Below, piece after piece: positions 10,601 through 22,500 of a DNA stretch of 64,000 nt. This DNA comes from Brachypodium distachyon (lineage: Eukaryota > Streptophyta > Magnoliopsida > Poales > Poaceae): NCBI RefSeq assembly GCF_000005505.3, contig NC_016132.3, positions 46,142,914 through 46,206,913 on the forward strand. The letters run 5' to 3'. Numbering within the stretch: the first letter of the stretch is position 1; each line of letters starts with the position of its first letter. A program made the position numbers and the translations under genes. The notes beneath the pieces were generated by a model that did not search any database, was not told where the DNA came from, and saw only the letters and a program-made list of their open reading frames with translations.

Positions 10601-11815
10601 TCTACAAAGATAGAGTCGGATGCTATCTCTTGTACACATGACACATCCATGTCACACAGAGTCACAGAGTAGTAGAAACAAAAAGATAATGGTTTCTCTC
10701 TTAAAATGTCCATACATACTTAATGCTTGCACGGAATAAAAAATATTGTGATCAACACTGAATTTTATCTTTGTGAACTATTTACGATTTTGTGTTGCCT
10801 GGTTGCAACAATTGGAAATTTTCATTATATGCAATCTCCTGAGAAAAATGATTCGTGAACGTGTTTATATTGATTTTTCTACTCCAAACATGATTCCCGG
10901 ATTTAATCATCTATTCATGCATCGTAGTTATTGCAGCTAGCAACACAAATAGCCCAAAAACATAAATTTCAATGTTGATCCCACATTTGTCAAACTCATG
11001 GAAGCATTGAGTACTATAAAGACAATTTAAGAGGCAACCAATTAATTAGTTGTATCTAGTGTTGTCACTAGATTGTCATTGAGGAGTAGAAGAGAAAAAC
11101 AGCTGAATATACGTCTTTACCTCTTGCTAGAGAGGGTACATATAGGGAATCTAAACCAAAGGGCATGCCATGGATGTAAACTGCTCTTGTGGTTTGTTTT
11201 GGCCAAAAGCACATGACAACCTAATCTCCTGAAGCAGTGGCAGTTTTAAAGTCCAGTACAGTATCAAATTGCACCCGCATGCCTTCACAGATAAAGATTA
11301 GGGCTACTTAATTCACTTATGCTCTTGCTAGAAAGAAACCCTATCGAGAATCTAATACCTAACCAAAGGGCACGCCATGGGATTGATTCAGTAATTATCC
11401 TCAAAACTAACATCAAATGGCCACGCCGACGCTGCAATCACACAGAAGAAATAGCATAAGCATGATAACTGTGGACGTACTTGTGTGCACGTGCGTCTAC
11501 GCCGGAGTTCTTGGCGCCGAGTGGGTCAGCAGGGCCGGAGCGCTTCTTGGCGCGGCGGAACTCGCCGGTGGCGTCATGGGCGGCGGCATTTCGAGCTTCC
11601 TCCTGGGTGCGGTAGAGCTGGGCCTTTAGGTCGAGCAAGGATGCGGCGCCGACGCCCTCGATGGCCTTGTGCTTCTTCGGCATCACCGCCGACTCCGTCA
11701 GCCATCCGAGCGACTCCGTCCGCCGCTCCTTCGGACCACTCTTCTGCGCCGGCGGCTGCGGAGCGGCCGCGGAAGAGGAGGAGGACGGCGCGGTATCTGC
11801 CGGCGACGACATCAT
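7650..11815 (-). CDS. CCDC174-like coiled-coil protein (DUF4078 type)
   Basis: Three minus-strand exons, 11481-11815, 9476-9787 and 7650-7833, keep frame across GTACGT/TAG and GTATGG/CAG borders and give about 276 aa. The N terminus is Ser/Ala/Pro-rich, then comes KKHKAIEGVGAASLLDLKAQ and a basic stretch. The middle has VCYSALEKKAELYEKLSRGE and YCVDFFQKS, which I recognise as the hallmark of CCDC174. Then GLGRTGTTIDQDEHKRFVR is followed by a highly charged C-terminal helix (REKLRQAYLKKRLEKLTAEK). Animal CCDC174 is nuclear and linked to the exon-junction complex; the role in plants is inferred only from this. Introns are long (1.6 and 1.7 kb) and contain several MITEs. A second ATG directly follows the first (MM). 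The protein is shorter than the animal one. Confidence 0.75.
8402..8728. mobile_element. Stowaway-type MITE hosting a second MITE
   Basis: The ends CTCTATATCCCAGTTTACAAG and CTTATAAACTGGGACGGAGG form an inverted repeat, and TA flanks the element (8400-8401, 8729-8730). A separate 93-bp Stowaway element sits inside it. Both lie in intron 2 of the CCDC174-like gene. Confidence 0.75.
8499..8591. mobile_element. Stowaway MITE (nested)
   Basis: A 93-bp element with long, almost perfect inverted ends starting CTCCCTCCGATCCATAATAA, flanked by TA (8497-8498, 8592-8593). It folds almost completely into a hairpin. Confidence 0.9.
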
Positions 11816-12213
11816 GGCTGTGGCGATTTGGGGAGGACGGGACAGGGGATAGTTATTTTTGCGGGATAGTTGGCAGAGGGATCGGTATTCGGTGGGGAAG
11901 GGAAAGGGGAGGGAGGTCAGGAGGTGTGGGCTGGGCCGGCGGTTTTTGGGAACTCGACGTTGGCCTGTGGGCTGGAGTTCAATATTTTGGGCCGACCAAG
12001 TAAGCAGAATCTAGAATGTTCTTCCGGGCCCGCCCGCCGCGCCAGGACGAAAGCCTCCAACATGTGGCGCACCGTGCCCTTCCGTCTCTCGCTGGCCGCT
12101 GGTCTGCTTGTGGTGAAACGCGACACGAAAATTCCGACCACAGCCGTTTCTTCTACGCAGCTTTTCTCGGTTGCTCGGCCAACTGCGCAGAAGCCATAAA
12201 CCCGCGGCGGTCC
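11816..12213. promoter_or_regulatory. Divergent intergenic/promoter region, GC-rich
   Basis: A 398-bp spacer lies between the starts of the CCDC174-like gene (-) and the plastid-type gene (+). It is GC-rich and is probably a bidirectional promoter with two 5' UTRs. No clear TATA box is seen on either side. Long frames here look like GC-rich shadows. Confidence 0.5.
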
Positions 12214-13563
12214 ATGGCGTGCAGCTTCTCCCCTTCCTCCGCCACGAGGCTGCAGGCCTTGGAGGCGGCGGCGGGCGGGAAGAATGCGAGGATCCCTCTC
12301 AAGGCGTCCGTCTCGCCCCCGCTGAGATCGCTCGGAAGCTGCAAGGCGGCCCGGCAGGAATTCGAGGGCGCTACTCAGGATCCCAGCGTCTCAGGTACCA
12401 CCTGTCAGCACTGCTTGCTTTCTGCGCTAGAAATTTATGTCTCGATCCAAGGTAGAAGCAACTTTGTAGATGAACTACTTCATGAAACCTTTTTACTGCT
12501 CTTGTTCTGTTATTTCGATAATGGAATCCGGCTGCTGAATCGCTCATGCGGGCGTTTGGAATGATATATGGCTACTGTTACCTGTGGAACCGTTTGATGA
12601 TATAGTGAAAAGAATTGCACGACAATAGAATATAGGGTAAAGTATGCATGATCTACTTGAAATTGCAATAAGCTTGTGTACAATTGAAATAAAGAACTAC
12701 GAGAATGTTTTTTTTCAAGGAGGAAATAACTACTCCTTCCGTCCCATATTAAGTGCCGAAATATTACATTTATCTAAACATATTTAGTATATAGATACGA
12801 CAATTTTTAGAATTTGAGTCACTTGATATGGGACGGAGGGAATACATATTTGACTTGTCTCTCCAGTAATATCTGGAACAAGGTAGTGATGTCTAACTGA
12901 AGCAATGCACAATGTTCTGATCGAATGAGATTGTGTTGCAGTCTTGCAGATGCTTTAAATCTGATCAGTACTTAGCAATCCGAAGCCAAATTTAGAAGTT
13001 ATGTATTTCCCACGTAGCATCCTTGTTCTGAACTTCCGCTGCTACTGCTACCTTAGTTATTACCACTAGGTGACTGACATTGCCATCTTGTCTTCTAAAG
13101 TTTCTTCGGCACGAACCCAGTTGGATCTCCTGGAGCAACTAACATCATCCCCTACATCTGATGGCATTGGTACCTTACAAAATCACCATTTTTCCTTCTC
13201 GTTCCTGATCCAACTCTCATGTCTGTGACAACTAACAACAATGTCTCCTTATGCCTAGAGAGTGGCGCCCCTGTAGAATCCCGCCCGCTCACTACCATCC
13301 GCGAGCAACTGTCAGCACTTTACGGTGAAAGGGGCGGTGAGTTCACCCTCCCTATGGGAAAGAAGCTCAAGGAAGGCCTGAAGGCCCTCAACTCGATGAC
13401 CGTGTCGCAGAGGAGGAACATCAAAAGGCAAGCCATGCTCACCAAGGTAAGCGGGCGGAATGACTCGGTGTTCTTTGCAACTGTCGGGGCATTTGTCCTT
13501 GTGCCGCCTTTAGCCATTTTGGCTATTGCTGTCCTAACTGGTTATGTCCAACTATTGCCATGA
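12214..13563 (+). CDS. Predicted plastid-targeted single-pass membrane protein, unknown function
   Basis: Three exons, 12214-12394, 13101-13169 and 13259-13563, join in frame and give about 184 aa. The N terminus is rich in Ser, Ala, Arg and Lys and poor in acidic residues, as in a chloroplast transit peptide (an inference). Exon 2 encodes an amphipathic SSARTQLDLLEQLTSSPTSD stretch. Exon 3 carries a conserved-looking basic segment (GKKLKEGLKALNSMTVSQRR), then a hydrophobic segment near VFFATVGAFVLVPPLAILAI, ending YVQLLP just before the stop. So one C-terminal transmembrane helix is predicted. I recognise no named family. Exon 2 could be skipped without breaking the frame, because both neighbouring junctions are phase 1. 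Confidence 0.75.
12733..12842. mobile_element. Stowaway MITE
   Basis: A 110-bp element with ends CTCCTTCCGTCCCATATTAAG and CTTGATATGGGACGGAGGGAA, flanked by TA (12731-12732, 12843-12844). It lies in intron 1 of the plastid-type gene. Confidence 0.88.
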
Positions 13564-14268
13564 ACAAAAAGGTGCAGGTTTTTAGTGGCCATCTTCAGAC
13601 TTATCATACACATGAAGGTACTTTTGCTCTGCAAGAGAATTGTATTTGTGTATATAGTCAGAACTTGTATATGAAGTAGGGATTGATCGATTAAGCGCCT
13701 GGTATGGCGTGAGTATGCTGTATCCATTAGGCACGAGGAACATCAATAAAAACTTAAAACACAACAAGGAAGACAAGTAACAAATGTAAAATGTCAACAG
13801 AAAGAAGGAATTGAGTAGAAATTGTTATCCCGTGCAGTGCATATGTAAACAAATTATATTTCTGTTACATGTTCAGATGGCTAATCTCTTCAGAATTAGC
13901 AGTGAGAAATGTTGCACATGCTTGCTCCTGACAAACCTGAAAAAAATAGTTTGCACAGAGAACATAGGCATCACAATTCTGAATCTTCCAATCATTTTTC
14001 TTCTCTGAAGAAATGTATCTGCATCTGTCTGCACTCAAGCAGTCCAAAATGGTGTCTTGTAAGATCTAAAATCCATCCCACAACATACAACACCAGAGGC
14101 TCCAATCCTCTGCAATCTCAACAGAAGTTTAAAAACTGTACAATCTTCTTTAAGGCATGCCTCTCAAACCAAACAAGTTACGAAACAATTTAGCAGCGTT
14201 GCCATCTCCCCCTTTACAGATTTCACAACACCAATCTTCCCGCAGTCTTTTTTATTTATTTGGGGACT
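13564..14268. other. Convergent 3' spacer
   Basis: AT-rich DNA between the stop of the plastid-type gene (+) and that of the cytochrome b561 gene (-), which must contain both 3' UTRs. No further gene is seen. Confidence 0.5.
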
Positions 14269-15425
14269 TCACTCTTGCACCATGCCCAATTCCTTCCGAA
14301 GAGTGGTCGGATAGGTCCTGTGATTATCGGTAGGTCTTAGCTGCTCAACCGGGAGGTGTCCTTGTTTCATCATGTAGCTCCATCTATCTATCAAGAGGTA
14401 GAGAAAAGCTAGGATGGAGACCTCAACAGTGAGGAGACCGGTCCACAGGCTCACGCTCTTGGTGGTTCTTTCATGGTACGTACGGAGGCCAGTGTAGACG
14501 TTTGCGATGCCCGTGGCACAAACGGTCACGCCTAGAAGCCAATGGGAGAAGTACCACAGACTCCTTGCCTTGACACCTCTGTAGAGATAGAAAAGGGATT
14601 AGGTTCAGGTCTGATCTTTGTATGAAGCATGAAAAGGTTGCCAATTTTGCAAGCTACTACACCCTACCGGATATCAGCTTCCTTACCTTTCTGGTCTGAA
14701 GAAACCAATGAGGGGCTGAAGCCACATGAATCCATACAGTGCCAATCCTACTCTTTGGTGACTGTTACTGAAGGAGTTCTCAAAGTTCATCACGGATAGA
14801 GCCACACCGCCGGTAGCAAGAAGTACTGCTGCGATCTGCAAATCCAATCGAGCATGAAGAATGAATCCGGCACTGTATAAAAGAACAAGGAAACAGAAAC
14901 ATCTCCCGGAAAATTCTATGTCCAGTGGAAGATACGAACCTGAGAAATGACATGGCAGTAGAAGAGGACTCTGATGCATCTGCCGCTTTTCGATTTGCTT
15001 GACATCCTGACCAGCAGTATCCCTACGGGCATCAAGAAACCAAAAGAAGACCAGTGGAACAGTGCGTGCAGCTTGAGCTGAAATGACTTTTTGGGCATCA
15101 GCTGCAAGAGAGTAAAATCTTGCTATCAGTAGCTGATTGGCAGTATAACACCTCTTGTTCCCAAAACAAGTTGGTCAGTGTGACAATGATCTGTTCCCGG
15201 ATGAATGTAATTCAGAATCAAGTATCTTAAAATGCGATGGTGAAAACCGGAAATTAAATGCAAGGTAACCACTCTGATTACCTCCAAAGGATGCGCAGTC
15301 TTGTTTCGGCTCTGATCGAGTTCCTCCTTGGAATTTGACGAGCCATGGGATGGCGGTATAACAAGCGAAAGAATCACGAAACTTGCGAACAGAACCAGCA
15401 GTCCTTTTCTCCCGGACACCAGCAT
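14269..15425 (-). CDS. Cytochrome b561 domain-containing membrane protein
   Basis: Four minus-strand exons, 15282-15425, 14940-15101, 14687-14835 and 14269-14578, join in frame and give about 254 aa. Residues 1-29 ([20 protein letters not shown]) form a cleavable signal peptide. A short hydrophilic linker follows, then a b561 core with about five hydrophobic helices: [20 protein letters not shown], a helix before [52 protein letters not shown] and a last helix [16 protein letters not shown]. Histidines in HALFH, CHVISQ, SHQR and FSHW are candidate haem ligands. b561 proteins move electrons across membranes, usually from ascorbate. There is no DOMON domain, so it is the stand-alone plant type (At2g30890-like). 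The C-terminal tail is polar and cytosolic. The frame is intact. Confidence 0.88.
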
Positions 15426-17069
15426 TTGTGCTACTCAATTGTGGTTCCTAAACTGGAGAAGCACTAACCAGGAAAAAATTCTTACAGTGAACGATGAGAA
15501 TGAGCGGAACTGCAGAAAGAACAGCAGAACTGGATGCCTTCCGGTCCTCTCTATTTTGATATGAGGCTCCCTTTTGCTTGGTGCCCTGCAATATATTATG
15601 CCTGATCGAAATGAGAGGGGAGAAAGAGGCTTTTGAGCGCATTTCGGCCGAGCTTTTGTATATCTCCGTGGTGGTGGTTATGATGGTGTGGGGTTAAGCC
15701 GGTTAGGGGGAGGAGAGAGGCTTTTGCCGCTCCGTGGCCGGTGGCGCGGTTGCGGTGCGGCCCGACGCGGCAAGGAGAACTGCTTGCTCCAAAGCGTCGG
15801 TGCGTCACAAGCTGGGACGCAAAAGCCGGTTCCAAAGCTTTGGTGCTCGTCTGACGGTGTGAGTGCCCACCTGCCAGCACTTCCTCTGCTACTCGTCCGG
15901 GCAGACCAAAGTTCCAGAAACTCTTCAAAATTTATGTCCTTTGAGCCACCCATGAAAGCAGCCGATTTGGTCCAGAATTCAAACTTTGAGCTGAATTTCG
16001 CTGAAAATTCAAAAAATAAAATAATTTCAGTTAATATCGTTCAGAATGAAAAAAAAAACAAATTCGTCCTTTGAACGAATTTGTTAGCAAAGTTTCAATT
16101 CTTTCTGCTTGGAATCGATTTTTATTTACCGAGAAAAGTTTGCCCATCCTGGACAGCTGAAATGAGTGGGCATTCTCAAAGCTACTTAGGCCTCTCCCAA
16201 CACCTCTTGCTGGTGTCGTCAATTAATCATCTACGCCAGTATTTTGTCTACATTCCATCGAGATGATGAGTATTAAGTGACATGCAAGCTTAGATGCGGT
16301 TAATAAGAGACGCTGCATCAGGAGTGGCCTTACAGCGTTCAGTCTTCTGGAGTTTTATCTTTATACTGGGACATTCATATCCACGCCGGTGTCCAGCTGG
16401 AAACTGAACCCTACAAAAGTATCCCCATGGTCAGTTCACCACCTACACGTCTGCACGTCTGGTGCTCCAATAGATCAGTCCATGCATGCATGGCCTCGTC
16501 TAAGATACCTCCTGGATAGCTAAGCCACCAGTGTCTGATCAGGACAGGAGTAGCTTTCACTCCGATTCGTGTGGTTTTTGGCAGCAAACCAAGAGGAGGG
16601 GGCATTTGAAGCCGTGGAGATCGAAGATTGCATGACTGGGAGATGTGGTCTTCATGCATAGCGTAAGAGGCCGCAAAGCTAGTGGTCGTTGCTAATGGGA
16701 GCACCGGTTGACGAGTCCCTGTCATCTACCATACCCGCACAATTTCTTGCATGTATCTGTCGCGCTAGCCGGTTCCGTTACACGATCATTAGATACGGCG
16801 ATGTGCGGGTCAGTTGGTTACGTTTCTTGATGGAGTAATGAGTGAGCATTATGACATCTACGTACCGTGGGAAGTGGCAACTGTATTGTATTTATTTATC
16901 TAGACTAGATGGTGTTTATGATCAACATGCCTGAATCAAGCAAAATTAACGTTTATGATCAGCATGAACTCATCATTGTAGGGTAGGCGAATCCAGAATT
17001 CCAGATGAGCAATAGGAAGATAATTTTGCGCATTCAGCTCAGTTTCACAAACGATGGTTAAAAATTGTT
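15426..17069. other. Promoter and intergenic DNA
   Basis: The part at 15426-15650 is the likely 5' flank of the cytochrome b561 gene. A GC-rich stretch at about 15690-15850 follows, then AT-rich DNA. A perfect 11-bp palindrome, AACAAATTCGT...ACGAATTTGTT (16058-16084, 5-nt loop), could form a small hairpin. No gene is supported. Confidence 0.5.
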
Positions 17070-17393
17070 GTAAATTTCAAAGAACCACCTTTTTTGAGGC
17101 AGTTGTCTCACCGAGTCCTAGTTTTTATAATTTGCTCGCAGAACCACACATTTTCGGTCAGACTGTCTCAACTAGCCCAAAACACAGGTTTACTGGGTCG
17201 GGTCCGATCTGGTCCGACGTGGCACCTGACAGGTGGGACCCACCAATCAGGAATCTTGTTAAACGGGCTTAAACCAGTCTTTTGGGCTAGTTGGGACAGT
17301 CTGACCGAAAATGTGTGGTTTTGCGGATAAATTAACGGAAACTGTGATTCAGTGAGACGACTGCCCAAAAACTGTGGTTTCTCTCAAATTTAC
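17070..17393. mobile_element. Foldback / MULE-like MITE
   Basis: Two arms of about 125 bp are inverted copies. The left begins GTAAATTTCAAAGAACCAC, and the right, read on the other strand, begins GTAAATTTGAGAGAAACCAC. Both continue through CACACATTTTCGGTCAGAC to the GGTTTA region. A loop of about 75 bp separates them. No coding capacity and no clear target duplication were found, so the family (Mutator-like) is a guess. Confidence 0.7.
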
Positions 17394-18013
17394 TCACACT
17401 GTTTAAATATAGCAAGGAGATAGATCAAGATCGAGCTGACAGACCTGATGACAGCCATTACGCAACACACTTATATAGTGATTAGTGACTGGCAATTTTC
17501 TACACCCAAATGCAATAATTTCCCCAAGCTTTGCCCGTAAGGGAAACAGCTAAGATATACTGACAACAAGCGAGATTATGTTCTACAAATCTCCGACCAA
17601 ACACACACATCTTAATATCTTACGGCACACGCTGGTGACGAAATCATACACCTTTTTGCATGCATGCTATGAGGTCCGTATATACTTTGTTTGGAACTCA
17701 CTATATCGTGGACCAGTCACAGACACAGCCTTTGGTCTCCACCATTATGTGATTATCTTGTTCATCGTAAAGCTTTTGGTCTTCGGTTTATTTTTTCGCA
17801 GTGAATCGGTGATAAAGTGTGGACATTGACGAGTCAATTAGGGCTGGCAGATGATCATTCACAGAATCACAATCGGAATGCAGCTCTTAAGTCTTGCTGA
17901 TGTGTTCCGGAAATATAGATTCCTTTGGCAATCCCATAATCTAGCAACACTACGGAGTACTAAACTTTCTTCAGATGTTCTACCGCCGTGGAAAGCTTCT
18001 GCTCCGTACATAT

Positions 18014-20696
18014 TGTCGGAAATATGCAATAATAAATTTGTTATTATTCATATTTCCTTGTTCTTCACGTGTGGGAGATGGTAGGAGGACGCTTTTCTGG
18101 TCTGATCGGTGGCTGCGGGGAATTCTCATTCGTGATGCGTTTCCCAGGATTGCGAGCTTGGTCCGGCCCAAGTGGATCCAGGAGCGTTCGGTCCGCGACG
18201 CACTCCTTGGCGCTTGGCTTGAGGATGTGGGGCCGGACTTGGATGCTACGGTTATTGGGGAGTTTCTCACGCTCTGGGAATGGATCCAGGAGGTTCATTT
18301 GGAGGACGGGGTGGCTGACACCGTGGTTTGGAACTGGTCTAAGGATGGGATCTACTCGGCTAAAAAACGCCTACGCAAACCTGTTTGCGGGGCGGGTGTG
18401 TGGCCTGATGGCGTCTGTGGTCTGGTACACGAGGGCTCGGGTGCCGTGCCGGTTCTTTGCATGGCTTGCCGCACGGAACCGTTGCTGGACGGTGGACCGG
18501 CTTGCAAGATGGGGTCTTCCGCACTCGGCGAGATGTCCTCTTTGTGATCAGGGGGAGGAGACCATCTCACACTTGCTGTTGGGTTGTGTCCTCTCGAGGC
18601 AGGTTTGGAGCCGCCTACTCATGCTTTGGGGCCATGGCGATTGGTGTCCGGATGCGAACTCCAACTTGCGCGAGTGGTGGACCTCGCTTCCCCTTCCACG
18701 GCGTGCTCAGCGTGACGTCCTTTCGGCGATCCAGTTGGTCTTTTGGACTATTTGGCGTCATCGGAACGATGTGGTCTTCAACGGCACAACCCCTTCAGTG
18801 CACTTGGTCATTTCGACTATCATGGATGAGTTGACGCGATGGACGCATGCCGGGCTGCTTAGGGGTGGTACCTTTTTGTCGGCCCATGGGGCGAGTAGGT
18901 GGCTTACTAGCACGTAGTCTTTTTGTGTTTGGTGCCACTTGGTGGCGTTGTACTAGTCTTCTGGCTCTTCTTCTTTAATTGATGATGCATCCGCCGGGTT
19001 GCATTCTTGAAAAAAAAAATCCTTTTTCTTGATAAAGGTTATTATCCATGCTATGATTGTATTAACAGGAAACTAAATACATGTGTGGATAAATAAACAA
19101 ATACCGTATCTTTAAGACGCCTCTACTAGATTAGCTCGTTGATTAAAAGATGGTTAAGGTTTTCTAATCATAGACATGTGTTGTCATTTAATAACAAGGT
19201 CATATCATCAGGAGAATGATGTGATGGACATACCCAAATCTAAGCATAGCTTTTGATCGTGTCACTTAAGTTTAAATTGCTAATGCTTTCATTATGTCAA
19301 GTATCATTTCCTTAGACCATGAGATCATGCCACTTCTTAGTACCGGAAGAATACTTTGTGGACATCAACCGTCATCTCATAACTGGGTGATCATAAAGAT
19401 GTTCTTCAGGTATCTCGGAAGGTGCTTGTTGGGTTGTATGGATCAAGACTGGGATTTGTCACATCATGTGACGGAGAGATATCTTTGAGCCCTCTCGGTA
19501 ATATAACATCTTAATGAGTTTGCAAGCCTGTGACTAATGTGTTTACGTGGATATTATATTGCGGTACGGGTAAAGAGAACTTGCCGGTAACGATATCGAT
19601 GATCAAATCTCGGGCAAGTAATATATCGCGAGACAAAGGAAATTAGATACCGGATTAATTGAATCCTTGACATCGTGGTTCAACCGATGAGATCTTTGTG
19701 GAATATGTGGGAACCATTATGGACATCCAGGTCCCGCTGTTGGTTATTGATATGATCATGTCCACATGTTCTCGAACCCGTAGGGTCACACACTTAACGC
19801 TTAATGTCGCTAGAGTTTGATGAGATAATAGATGGTGATATCGAATATTGATTCGGAGTCTCGGATCGGATCTAGGACATCACGAGGAGCTTCGGAATGG
19901 TCCGGAGATAAAGATTTATATATGAAAAAGCTGTTTCAGGGTTCCGAAAAAGTTCGGGGTATTTTCGGTATTGACCAGGAATATTCTAGAAGGTTTCGGA
20001 AGTTCTCGAAAGGTTCTGAAATATTTCTGAGAATTTAATTGGGGCTCTATATGAATTAATTGGAGCAATCTAATTAATTATCCCCTAATGGGGCCCATTA
20101 GGGGAGAGGAAACGTGGGGGACTCCACCACGTGGTGGAAACCACCATACGGTGGAGAACCACGTGCGTGGGGAGGCCGGGCAGAAGGAGGAATCCTTCCG
20201 GGACTCCCCTAGCCGGCCCTAGCCTCTTCTTGGAGGAGGGGCAAACCCTGACCACCACCCTTATATAAATAGAGGGGAGGGGCAGGGGGAGAGAACACAC
20301 CAAGCTCTCAGCTGGATCTCTCTCCCCTGAGCCCCTCTCCTTCTCTCCCGTGCGCAGCGAAGCCCTGCCCGCGGAGTTTTCCACCATATCCTACACCACG
20401 CTGTCGTGCTGCCGGGATCTCGTCAACCTCTCCCCCTGTCTTGCTGGATCAAGAAGGAGAGACGACATCAAGCCGTATGTGTGGATACCAAGGAGGTGCC
20501 GTACGTTCGGCATTGAGATCGATCTTATCAAAAGTACCACTACGCCAACAACGATCCCGTGATCGTAACGCTTTGTGGTCTACGAGGGTATGATGCTCAT
20601 AATCCCTCTCATTACTTACATCTAGTAGATATTTTCTTGGATTTCTTCCGCACTTTTCGTAGGAAATTTTTTGTTTTTCATGCAACGAACCCATCA
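18014..20696 (+). mobile_element. BARE/WIS-like copia solo LTR, split by a LINE
   Basis: The LTR starts TGTCGGAAATATGC and ends CCATCA. It is flanked on both sides by the same 5-bp target duplication, CATAT (18009-18013 and 20697-20701). Once the LINE insert (about 954 bp) is removed, about 1.73 kb remains, which is the usual size of BARE/WIS/Angela-type LTRs. Recognisable segments include TTATTATCCATGCTATGATT, GAATGATGTGATGGACA and CTCGGGCAAGTAA. A TATA box (TTATATAAATAGAG, about 20261) is the retained promoter. No internal domain is present. The product of LTR-LTR recombination is the simplest reading. Confidence 0.9.
18066..19019 (+). mobile_element. 5'-truncated LINE (ORF2 C-terminal part, zf-RVT)
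   Basis: The fragment encodes the end of a plant LINE ORF2. The first part reads VGDGRRTLFWSDRWL (from about 18071). Then comes a reverse-transcriptase zinc-binding region with FFAWLAARN, GLPHSARCPLC and ETISHLLLGC, ending FWTIWRHRNDVVFN...STIMDELTRW with a stop at 18915. A 3' UTR follows, then an A-run (19010-19019). The target duplication is TCCTTGTTCTT (18055-18065) against TCCTTTTTCTT (19020-19030), 10 of 11 matching. The reading frame shifts at an A6 run (18362-18367), where one extra A breaks the zf-RVT frame. Not active. Confidence 0.85.
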
Positions 20697-21370
20697 CATA
20701 TATCGTTCAAGATGTCCAGCGTAACATGCTCTGAATCTTAACCGCGCAGTGATTGAAATTGCAAGCACAAGGTACCACTGAGATCTGAGACCAACCTATT
20801 CACCTATGTTGTATATGCAATTATGCATGTTGCATGGTTCCAAGAATACAACTATTTGTGTTGCTAATCTTGAAGTGCAGTGCACACAAAACTAGCTACG
20901 ACGGTTGAGAACCAGCGCGCAGGCATTGCGGAACCTGATGCCCAAGCAAATATTGTCGTTGCAAGCATTGATCAAATCTAGTCTAATAGGCTGACAGTTG
21001 CTGGCTGCAGTTTGATCACCTACTTGCTTCCTTAGGATACAAGGCTATCTGATGGCTCTTGGAAATGCAGTTCATTTGAAGCGTAATGATGCCTACGATG
21101 AGATCTCGGCCTCTCCAACAACCGTAACCCACCGATGATCGCCACCGGAATATACGATGAAGGCTATCTGATGGATCTTGCTGGGGTCCGGCGCGGGAAG
21201 AAATTGCATGCGAGGTCACAAAATGACCAAATTAAACCAAATTAAGTGCCCCCTGATTAGCTCCGGATTAGTTTTGCCGGTGGTTGATGCTGCAACTAAT
21301 ACGCATCCGGGTCACTGGGCGTGGGACCCACAGGGTCCAGTTATAGGGCCCATCCTCTAGCGATCCGGTA
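20697..21370. other. Intergenic DNA
   Basis: Starts with the CATAT target duplication of the solo LTR. A phrase around AAGGCTATCTGATGG recurs at about 21041 and 21160. No gene or known element was recognised. Confidence 0.4.
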
Positions 21371-22256
21371 TTTTTTTTAGTTCAAGACGGTCGATTTCCG
21401 TCGCTCGATTAGAAGAATAGAATTGACCGTGCTTATAAGCAACATCGGGCCTGAAAACCGATACAAATGCATGTCTTATTCTATGAACGACAGGTGAGAA
21501 AACCTGGCTACGGGCAAACACAAAGCAAAACCGAAAAAATAAGTCACCACCGACAAAGCAAAACCACTCCCACTCCAACGACGCCGTACATGGAGCAGAT
21601 CCATGCGCTAGAAGAAGGTAGGCGGAACTGGCCTTCGTCGGCGACTGGAGCAAGAGGCTGCCCCGACAGTAAGAGCTCGCGTCTCAGCAAACCCGCCATC
21701 CCTGGCGAGGACACCTGCAAGAAAACTCCGCCACCAAACGAGAGCTCCAGAAGCAAGACCTCCAAGGAGGACACGTCGTCCGAGTATGCCGCCGTAACCC
21801 GATCCGGACACTAAACCTAAGCTTTCGCTCGGAGAGATGTGACTGAACTGCACGAAGATGCCTTCAACAAGGGAATGACGTCCGAGGACGCCGGCGTCGC
21901 CAGCACCGGCAACGTTGATGCAGGGTTTTCACCGGCATCCACCACACCGAACAAGAGCAGACAACTCTGCAGCAAGCCAGAGAGCCGAGGTCCTGACCAG
22001 AGGCCACCTCAACACTGCGAGCACCGACGAATCCCGCCACACGCAATGCCATCACTGCTCAGGACGCTGCAACCACCCCACGCCGGGGCGCGACCACCGG
22101 AGGTGAGGTCGACGGGGTCGCCCTTCGAGTCGCCTGCGCGGAGCAACGCGGGGGCTGGTTTTTCCTCCGTCTCCTGCGATCGGGTATATATGGATGTGCA
22201 TTTTAGCCCTGAATTAGCTTGCTGCCCCTGGAATACTGTGATTTATGGACATGATG
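21371..22256 (-). mobile_element. Possible LINE-type retroposon remnant
   Basis: On the minus strand the segment runs GC-rich, then AT-rich, and ends in an A8 run (T8 at 21371-21378). This resembles the 3' end of a decayed LINE. Minus-strand frames are open for about 80 residues but match no motif I recognise. The 5' limit is arbitrary. Low confidence. Confidence 0.3.
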
Positions 22257-22325
22257 GTTGATTTGCAAGCCGTACAGGTCACCCGCAGTTTCGAGTTTTG
22301 TGTCCAATTGATGCGCCTCATCTTG

Positions 22326-22420
22326 TACTCCCTTGGTCAAGTGTCGAAATATTACATGTATCTATATGCTATTTAGGTGTAGATACATCCATATTTGAAC
22401 AAATTTGATACATTTAAGGC
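22326..22420. mobile_element. Half Stowaway relic
   Basis: A left end CTCCCTTGGTCAAGTGTCGAA followed by ATATTACATGTATCTATATG resembles the Stowaway family seen at 24689-24801. No matching right end is present, so it is a truncated copy. Confidence 0.4.
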
Positions 22421-22500
22421 ATTAATGAGCTCTTCTACGGTACCCTAGAATTAATTTGGACCGTCCATTTTTTAGATCTAAGGGCTCAGATTTGTTACTA

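Noticed and set aside
12016..12564. 182-codon frame starting upstream of the plastid-type gene and running into its intron
   Set aside because: The frame includes the true exon 1 from 12214 but extends on both sides into the leader and intron; the splice donor at 12395 and downstream exons fit better.
16411..16725. 104-codon minus-strand frame
   Set aside because: No recognisable motif, no paired exons, and atypical context. A chance frame is more likely.
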